This document shows positions 58,188 to 64,000 of a stretch of 64,000 bases of DNA, one piece after another (the first letter of the stretch is position 1; the number at the start of each line of letters is the position of its first letter). Under the pieces are notes generated by a model, which did not search any database, was not told the DNA's origin, and saw only the letters and a list, made by a program, of their open reading frames with translations. Source of the DNA: Pradoshia sp. D12 (lineage in GTDB: Bacteria > Bacillota > Bacilli > Bacillales > Pradoshiaceae); contig NZ_CP044545.1 of NCBI RefSeq assembly GCF_008935075.1, positions 3,041,587 through 3,105,586 on the forward strand, written 5' to 3'. A program made the translations under genes and the position numbers.

Positions 58188-60545
58188 TTATTTCAATTCA
58201 ACAATCGTCACGCCAATTCCACCTTCAGAAGCTTCCCCAAACCTCATTGATTTGACTGAACGATGATTCTTCAAATACTCTCTGACTCCTTGTCTCAGTG
58301 CCCCTGTTCCTTTCCCATGAATGATGGAAACACGCGGATAACCGGCAAGCAAGGCATCATCAATATATTTCTCCACTCTAGACAATGCATTTTCGTAACG
58401 CTCACCACGGAGATCAAGCTCTAGATTAACATGAAAATTTTTACCTTTAATCTTGGTGATCGTTTTCGTCTCGACTGGCTTTGGACTTTTCTTAAATTCG
58501 AGATCTTTCTCATCCACTTTCATTTTCATGATTCCCATTTGAACATTCCACTCATGATCGGATATCTTTTCTATTAATTGACCAATTTGTCCCCAAGTGA
58601 GAACCTTAACTTCATCGCCAGGCTTAAGCGTCCTTTTGGCTGACGATACAGCGGCTTTTCTTATTTTTTTGGATTCCTCAGGTTTTGCTTCATTAAGCCT
58701 TCTCTTCGCCTCTATCAATTCATGCTCTTTGACTTCAGCACTCTTTTCGATTCGCATCTGTCTCAGCTCACGGATAATTTCCTCCGCTTCTTTTTGAGCC
58801 TTTTCTACGAGTTGCCTTGCTTCCTGCTTGGCTTTTTCGATTAGCGTATCTTTTTTATCCTCGTACTCCATTAATTGTTTTTGTAAATCTTGATGAAGGA
58901 TTTCAGCATCCCTCAAATATTCTTCCGCTTCCTGCCAGTCTTTTTCAGCTTCCTTTCGTGAAGTTTCCAAAGATGCAATCATGTTTTCAACCTTATTGGA
59001 ATCGGCTCCAATCATTCCACGAGCGTTGCGAATAATCCGTTCAGTTAAACCCAGCTTCGTAGAGATTTCGAACGCATTACTTCGACCAGGCACACCGATA
59101 AGCAGTCGATAGGTTGGACTGAGCGTTTCTACATCAAATTCCACACTTGCATTCATGACGCCTTCTTTATTATATCCATAGGCTTTCAGCTCAGGATAAT
59201 GGGTTGTAGCAATAACCTTAGCTCCACGTGAATGTGCTTCATCCAGAATTGAAATCGCTAGTGCCGCTCCTTCCTGAGGATCTGTTCCAGCTCCAAGCTC
59301 ATCAAATAATACGAGTGATTCAAAGTCCAAGGTTTCTAGGATTTCCACTATATTCACCATATGAGATGAAAATGTACTCAAGCTTTGCTCAATCGATTGT
59401 TCGTCACCGATATCTGCATATACAGATTTAAAAACTGCTAATTCTGATCCATCCATTGCCGGTACCTGCAAACCTGCCATAGCCATTAATGTACAAAGAC
59501 CGACCGTTTTTAATGTGACGGTTTTACCGCCTGTATTCGGTCCTGTAATGACCATCGTCCCATAGGTCTCTCCAAGAATGATGTCGTTGGCAACAACCTC
59601 TTCTTTTGGAATGAGCGGATGTCTTGCCTTCTTAAGCTTAATGATTCCCTGATTATTCATAATCGGCATGGATGCATGAATAGCTTTTGCATATTTTGCT
59701 TTTGCAAAGGCAAAATCGAGCTTAGCCAAAATAGAGACATTCAGTAGAATATCATCTGCATACTCGCCTACAGCATTGGAAAGTGCTGTTAGTATACGTT
59801 CTACTTCCCTACTTTCTTTTACGCGAATATCCTGTAATGTATTATTCAATTGAACAATAGACTGCGGCTCAATAAACAAGGTTTGCCCTGATGCAGATTG
59901 ATCATGGATAATACCGCCATAATGATTTCTATATTCCTGCTTTACAGGAATGACAAAACGATCATTCCGAATCGTCACAATCGTATCTGATAACATTTTG
60001 GCGGCATTGCTTGAACGAATCATACTTTCAAGCTTTTCTCTAACTCTTGCTTCATTCGTGCGCAATTGCTGACGCAACGTCCGGAGCGTATCACTGGCAG
60101 AGTCCAGAACCTCACCATGGTCCCCAATTGCCATATTGATGTCTTTTTCCAGATCACTCAGATTCACTAATTGGTCTTTATATTCATAGAGAATAGGAAG
60201 TTCGATTTCATTTTCCTGCATATCCTCCAAAAATCTGCGTAGAGTCCGTCCTGCTCTCAGTGTACTTGATGTTTCCATCAATTCAACAGGACTGAGAACA
60301 CCACCAATCCGAGCTCGTTTTATATGGGAGCGAATATCAAATATCCCTCCAAGAGGCACATTGCCCTTTAAGCGATATACGGTTGCAGCCTCGTCTGTTT
60401 CATATTGAGTACGTTTAACCTCTTCCAAATCGGTATTGGGCATTAACTGTTCACTTAGGCTTTTTCCCAGACTGGAAGAAGCATGTTTTTGCAATTGTGC
60501 AATGATTTTTGTAAACTCGAGTGTTTTTAATACTTTGTCTTGCAT
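58188..60545 (-). CDS. mutS2: MutS2 (MutSB) ATPase with Smr domain
   Basis: A 785-residue MutS-related ATPase. Walker A is [13 protein letters not shown] (near 335), Walker [12 protein letters not shown] coiled coil rich in Lys and Glu follows (about 515-625), and the C-terminal Smr nuclease-like domain has [12 protein letters not shown] and [14 protein letters not shown]. Family members act in recombination control and rescue of collided ribosomes, not mismatch repair. AAGGAGG precedes the ATG. Confidence 0.95.
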   Translation of the reverse strand: MQDKVLKTLEFTKIIAQLQKHASSSLGKSLSEQLMPNTDLEEVKRTQYETDEAATVYRLKGNVPLGGIFDIRSHIKRARIGGVLSPVELMETSSTLRAGRTLRRFLEDMQENEIELPILYEYKDQLVNLSDLEKDINMAIGDHGEVLDSASDTLRTLRQQLRTNEARVREKLESMIRSSNAAKMLSDTIVTIRNDRFVIPVKQEYRNHYGGIIHDQSASGQTLFIEPQSIVQLNNTLQDIRVKESREVERILTALSNAVGEYADDILLNVSILAKLDFAFAKAKYAKAIHASMPIMNNQGIIKLKKARHPLIPKEEVVANDIILGETYGTMVITGPNTGGKTVTLKTVGLCTLMAMAGLQVPAMDGSELAVFKSVYADIGDEQSIEQSLSTFSSHMVNIVEILETLDFESLVLFDELGAGTDPQEGAALAISILDEAHSRGAKVIATTHYPELKAYGYNKEGVMNASVEFDVETLSPTYRLLIGVPGRSNAFEISTKLGLTERIIRNARGMIGADSNKVENMIASLETSRKEAEKDWQEAEEYLRDAEILHQDLQKQLMEYEDKKDTLIEKAKQEARQLVEKAQKEAEEIIRELRQMRIEKSAEVKEHELIEAKRRLNEAKPEESKKIRKAAVSSAKRTLKPGDEVKVLTWGQIGQLIEKISDHEWNVQMGIMKMKVDEKDLEFKKSPKPVETKTITKIKGKNFHVNLELDLRGERYENALSRVEKYIDDALLAGYPRVSIIHGKGTGALRQGVREYLKNHRSVKSMRFGEASEGGIGVTIVELK

Positions 60546-60572
60546 GGAGAAAAATCCTCCTTACTTTTTCTG

Positions 60573-62288
60573 TTAGTCTCTATTGAGGAAAGCCAAAAAA
60601 TCGTCCTCATTTTGGGCGTTTAATACAGTCTCTTTCTTGATCCAGCCACGCTTGGCGTTTGACACACCTACGTCCATATTCTCCAGCATATCAATGCTGT
60701 GAGCATCTGTATTAATAACGATTTTAACTCCTGCATCCTGAGCTTTTTTAACATTTTCCGCTGCTAAATCGAGACGATTTGGATTGGCATTCAACTCTAA
60801 TACCGTATCAGTTTCTTTTGCAAGCTGAATCAATAAATCCATATCCACTGCGTAACCGTCTCTTCGCCCAATAACCCGCCCAGTTGGATGTGCGATAATA
60901 TCGACATGTTTATTGGTCAATGCTGTTTTCAAACGCTCCATAATCACTTCCTGCGGTTGTGAGAAAGAGGAGTGAATAGAAGCAATAACAAGATCTAATT
61001 GTTCTAGAATTTCATCATCAAAATCAAGTGTACCATCCGGAAGGATGTCCATTTCGATACCGGACAGGATCATGATGTCATCATATTCCTTATTTAACTT
61101 CCTGATTTCTTCTTTCTGTTTTAAAACTCTTTCAGGTGTCAGTCCGTTTGCCACTTTTAAATATTGAGAATGATCGGTTATGGCCATATAGCGATACCCC
61201 TTGGCACGGCAAGCTTCTACCATCTCTTTTAACGTATGGGAGCCGTCACTCCAGGTTGTATGCATATGAAGATCACCTTTAATATCCTCCAAGGAAATTA
61301 AACCGTAATCAGCTTGATATTTATCGATTTCAGTACCATCCTGCCTAATTTCCGGTGGAATATACGGCAGACCAAAATGGCTATATAGGTCTTCTTCGCT
61401 CTCAAATGTTTTGACTTCACCAGTTTCTAAATTTTCAACGCCATATTCACTAACCTTTTCACCGCGATCCTTAGCCAATTGGCGTAAACGGACATTATGG
61501 TCCTTAGATCCAGTAAAATAGTGTAAAGCCGTTGCAAACTCAGCTGGCTTTACCATCCTGAAATCTACTGCTATTTCATAATCATAGGCTAAAGCAAGAG
61601 ATACTTTTGTATCACCGGCTGCAACGATATGATCAATATTGGTTAACCCTAAGATTTGTTCTTTGACACTCAAGGGATTGTCAGTAGCTATGATGAAATC
61701 AAGGTCTTTTATCGTTTCACGTCCGCGCCTTACACTGCCAGCTCTTGAAAAGCGAATAACATCTTCCATTGCCTGCAGTTTTGCCTCAATGTCTTCCACA
61801 ATCGGCAGCATAACAGCAAGAGGCAGACGATCCGGTTTTGTTCCCATTGCTTTGATGGCATCAAGTATGTTTTCTTCAGACTTTTTGCCAAAGCCGGCAA
61901 GTTTACTGACTTTCCCTTCTTCACACGCTTTCTGCAGCTCTTCCGCATTCGTAATAGCTAACTCTTTATATAGCTTGGCAATCTTTTTCCCACCGAGTCC
62001 TTGTAAGCGAAGAAGAGGAATTAACCCCTTCGGCACTTCCTCCTGCAATTCTTTAAGGACCTCTGATGATTCCATTTCGATATATTCATTTATGACAGCT
62101 GCCGTTCCTTTGCCGATCCCGCTCAGCTTGGTGAAATCATCAATCTCCGACAGGCTGCGTTCATCTACTTCAAGTGCCTGTGCAGCTTTGCGAAAGGCAG
62201 AAACCTTAAATTGATTTTCTCCCTTTAATTCCATATATATTGCTATTGTTTCCAATAGTTTAATGACATCTTTTTTGTTTACGCTCAT
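60573..62288 (-). CDS. polX: DNA polymerase X with PHP nuclease
   Basis: A 571-residue DNA-repair polymerase. Helix-hairpin-helix motifs near the N-terminus (FTKLSGIGKGTAAVINEYIE), then the polymerase-beta-like domain with catalytic Asp in RETIKDLDFIIAT, and a PHP phosphoesterase domain beginning DLHMHTTWSDGSHTLKEM. The start is the ATG at 62288 after TAGGTGG; an in-frame GTG three codons earlier lies within that site. Followed closely by mutS2. Confidence 0.95.
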   Translation of the reverse strand: MSVNKKDVIKLLETIAIYMELKGENQFKVSAFRKAAQALEVDERSLSEIDDFTKLSGIGKGTAAVINEYIEMESSEVLKELQEEVPKGLIPLLRLQGLGGKKIAKLYKELAITNAEELQKACEEGKVSKLAGFGKKSEENILDAIKAMGTKPDRLPLAVMLPIVEDIEAKLQAMEDVIRFSRAGSVRRGRETIKDLDFIIATDNPLSVKEQILGLTNIDHIVAAGDTKVSLALAYDYEIAVDFRMVKPAEFATALHYFTGSKDHNVRLRQLAKDRGEKVSEYGVENLETGEVKTFESEEDLYSHFGLPYIPPEIRQDGTEIDKYQADYGLISLEDIKGDLHMHTTWSDGSHTLKEMVEACRAKGYRYMAITDHSQYLKVANGLTPERVLKQKEEIRKLNKEYDDIMILSGIEMDILPDGTLDFDDEILEQLDLVIASIHSSFSQPQEVIMERLKTALTNKHVDIIAHPTGRVIGRRDGYAVDMDLLIQLAKETDTVLELNANPNRLDLAAENVKKAQDAGVKIVINTDAHSIDMLENMDVGVSNAKRGWIKKETVLNAQNEDDFLAFLNRD

Positions 62289-62396
62289 TCCGGCCACCTA
62301 CCCGTCCTATTTCATTTATTAGATACCTTTATCCTTCATTATATACAAGCTCAATCGGATACTAAAAAAGAATGACTTCCCTATTGGAAGAGGAAG

Positions 62397-62939
62397 TCAT
62401 GAAAATGGATGGAACCACAAATTTGTCACCCAATCAGATAAAAATGGGGTGTTCATAATGATTGTTTTCGCTAAGGATGAGTTATGTATCATTTCCTGCA
62501 GTGACTCAATGGGTAGCATAGCACCAATAAATAGGATAATAAACATACCCAAATACATTTCTACAAATCCTAAAGCCCCGCCAGCCAATTGATTAAACTG
62601 CTTCAAAAGGGGCAGCTGAGCAAGAAAGTCCAGCATGGACCCAATAATTTGCAGGACAATTTTTACGCCAACAAAAATAATAAAGAATGCAATTGCATTG
62701 TAAAAAGCAGAATCCAAATCTGTAATATTAAACAGCATATTAAGACTTGAGTCAGTATCCGCTGATGACGGAAAAGGAACCCACATTTCAAGCTTAGGAC
62801 CGAGGTCTTTATAAAATAATTTAGCTACAATCAAGGCAATAATAAAACTTAATAAGTGTACAAGCTGCAAGATTAAGCCTCTTCTTAAACCTATTAAAAA
62901 TCCTATGAGTAAAGCTACTAATATGAATAGTGTAACCAT
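62397..62939 (-). CDS. yshB: CvpA-family membrane protein (YshB)
   Basis: A 180-residue protein with four predicted helices: LFILVALLIGFLIGL, LVHLLSFIIALIVAKLFY, NAIAFFIIFVGVKIVLQIIG and VEMYLGMFIILFIGAML. The family relates to colicin V production protein CvpA. Lies between zapA and polX, 7 bases after zapA. Precise function unknown. Confidence 0.88.
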   Translation of the reverse strand: MVTLFILVALLIGFLIGLRRGLILQLVHLLSFIIALIVAKLFYKDLGPKLEMWVPFPSSADTDSSLNMLFNITDLDSAFYNAIAFFIIFVGVKIVLQIIGSMLDFLAQLPLLKQFNQLAGGALGFVEMYLGMFIILFIGAMLPIESLQEMIHNSSLAKTIIMNTPFLSDWVTNLWFHPFS

Positions 62940-62946
62940 AATATCC

Positions 62947-63201
62947 TCATTTCTTCTGTTGATTTATTTCTATTTCCAAGGCTTCTATCTTTTCTAACAA
63001 TTTATAGTATTCATGCATCGTATTAACTGCAGTTAATACAGCTAATTTAGTCGTATCCAGACTCGGGTTTTTTTGACCAATTTCGCGCATTTTATCATCC
63101 ACCGAGTGGGCAACTTGTCGTAAATGAGAAGTTGATTCATCGCCTACAATGGTGTATTGTTGTCCATATATCTCAACGTTTATCCTGTTTTTATCAGACA
63201 A
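62947..63201 (-). CDS. zapA: Cell-division protein ZapA
   Basis: An 84-residue Z-ring stabiliser. The N-terminal FtsZ-binding domain reads [20 protein letters not shown] and [20 protein letters not shown], and the C-terminus is a coiled coil ending [17 protein letters not shown] is 8 bases before the TTG at 63201, which gives the length of B. subtilis ZapA (85); the longer in-frame TTG would include the ribosome site. Confidence 0.94.
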   Translation of the reverse strand: MSDKNRINVEIYGQQYTIVGDESTSHLRQVAHSVDDKMREIGQKNPSLDTTKLAVLTAVNTMHEYYKLLEKIEALEIEINQQKK

Positions 63202-63309
63202 GGCGGTTGCCTCCAATCATAAAAATCCTGTCTACTATCATAACATGAAAACCAATTTCTTGGTATTCCTAGATAAAAACTACTATCAATCGTAAAATAT
63301 CATATACAC

Positions 63310-63344
63310 AAATTTCCGTCCTATCAACAAGAGGACGGAAATTT
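63310..63344. repeat. Perfect 13-bp hairpin between zapA and rnhC
   Basis: AAATTTCCGTCCT (63310-63322) and AGGACGGAAATTT (63332-63344) are exact reverse complements with a 9-base loop. There is no T-run on either strand. It lies between divergent genes, 26 bases before the rnhC ATG. Confidence 0.75.
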
Positions 63345-63370
63345 GGCGTAAAGAGGAGTAGAGTAGAAAA

Positions 63371-64000
63371 ATGGCGAATACTGTTATTACAGTAACAAAA
63401 GAAACGATTCTTAAAATGAAATCCTATTACTTGAATTCTTTATTGCCTAAAACACCACCCGGAGCTGTTTTCTCAGCGAAAATGAATGGGATGACGATTA
63501 CGGCCTATAATTCTGGAAAAGTATTGTTCCAGGGAGCCGTCTCAGATGCAGAAGTTCAAAAATGGAGTAGCGGATCAGCCAATGCTGCTGCCCCTCAAAA
63601 AAAATCACCAATTAAAAAAAGAAGTGTATCAGACCATATCTACCGTCCTCCTCATACAATCAATGAGTTGAGTATCATTGGTACAGATGAAGCGGGAACG
63701 GGCGATTACTTCGGACCCATAACAGTTGCGGCAGCCTATGTCAGCAAGGAACATATTCGGGAACTTGAAAATATGGGCATACGGGACTCTAAAACGATTC
63801 GCGATCCGCAAATATTAATTCTTGGCAAAAAGATTACAGCAATGATCCCGTATAGTCTGCTTGTCCTGAAAAACGAAAAATACAATAGTGTTCAGCAAAA
63901 AGGAATGAGCCAGGGTAAAATGAAAGCCATGCTGCATGAACAAGCTATTCATCATTTGCTGGCCAAATTGGAAGGAACCAAGCCAGATGGTATTCTCATA
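63371..64000 (+). CDS. rnhC: Ribonuclease HIII (partial, runs off the window)
   Basis: The first 210 codons from the ATG at 63371. Residues 1-90 form the TBP-like substrate-binding domain (ETILKMKSYYLNSLLPKTPP). The catalytic domain begins GTDEAGTGDYFGPITVAAAY, with the first catalytic Asp and Glu of RNase HII/HIII in DEAG. The enzyme removes RNA from RNA-DNA hybrids. The frame remains open to the last base; the family is about 310 residues. The GAGGAG ribosome site is slightly far, at about 12 bases. Confidence 0.95.
   Translation, partial: MANTVITVTKETILKMKSYYLNSLLPKTPPGAVFSAKMNGMTITAYNSGKVLFQGAVSDAEVQKWSSGSANAAAPQKKSPIKKRSVSDHIYRPPHTINELSIIGTDEAGTGDYFGPITVAAAYVSKEHIRELENMGIRDSKTIRDPQILILGKKITAMIPYSLLVLKNEKYNSVQQKGMSQGKMKAMLHEQAIHHLLAKLEGTKPDGILI

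Noticed and set aside
61639-62214. 191-codon plus-strand frame opposite polX
   Set aside because: Long, but entirely antisense to a conserved gene; serine-rich shadow composition and no ribosome site.

Overview
This 64 kb window is chromosomal DNA from an endospore-forming, low-GC member of the Bacillaceae. The evidence is the set and order of genes: ysxC-lonA-lonB-clpX-tig-ysoA-leuDCBA-ilvCHB, then ysnB-rdgB-rph-gerM-racE-gerE-ysmA-sdhBAC-yslB-uvrC-trxA-etfAB-fadB-fadR-lcfA-mutS2-polX-cvpA-zapA-rnhC. As I remember it, this is the Bacillus subtilis backbone order. Sporulation and germination genes (gerE, gerM), consensus-like ribosome binding sites and frequent TTG/GTG starts agree with this. 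I cannot assign a species.

Bases 1-8,760 are an accessory, decaying stretch. It holds small membrane proteins, a secreted protein of unknown function, an alpha/beta hydrolase, a CarD-like regulator, a GNAT acetyltransferase and a nucleotidyltransferase. Among them lie at least five gene remnants or pseudogenes, including a SUKH (SMI1/KNR4)-DUF4241-like gene and a SnoaL-like gene, each cut by one in-frame stop. A family of short degenerate intergenic repeats (core CTGCCCCGTTAG, with a GCGAYTGC/GCAATCGC palindrome) is scattered through bases 1-6,820 and not noticed elsewhere. Several copies sit where minus-strand genes should terminate.

Bases 8,800-18,300 encode protein quality control (EngB, LonA, LonB, ClpX, trigger factor, the TPR protein YsoA), all on the minus strand. 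Bases 18,365-26,820 are the ilvB-ilvH-ilvC-leuA-leuB-leuC-leuD operon for branched-chain amino acids. Its leader carries a leucine T-box riboswitch with a CUC specifier, a consensus-like SigA promoter and an upstream CcpA cre-like site.

Bases 27,000-40,100 are strain-variable cargo. They hold a broken membrane-protein gene, a heterodimeric ABC exporter with one degenerate ATP site, an APC-family amino-acid transporter, a short-chain dehydrogenase, an acetyltransferase, a luciferase-like flavin oxidoreductase, a DUF1292 protein, a secreted lipase and a D-amino-acid-oxidase-like flavoprotein. A tRNA-Arg(UCU) gene at 40,288-40,361 marks the return to the conserved backbone.

Bases 40,500-64,000 carry nucleotide-pool and RNA housekeeping (ysnB, rdgB, rph), germination and cell-wall genes (gerM, racE), the late sporulation regulator gerE behind a SigK-like promoter, succinate dehydrogenase, UvrC, thioredoxin, and a fatty-acid beta-oxidation cluster (lcfA, fadR, fadB, etfB, etfA). 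The cluster's repressor FadR has an exact 18-bp operator upstream of its own gene. A second exact operator lies 10 kb away, upstream of the thioesterase gene ysmA. Last come mutS2, polX, cvpA and zapA, with a 27-residue membrane peptide gene closing that operon, and the divergent start of rnhC, which runs off the window.

I found no CRISPR array, prophage, complete insertion sequence or rRNA gene. The most unusual material is the remnant- and repeat-rich first 8.8 kb; the most informative regulation is the FadR operator pair and the ilv-leu leader.
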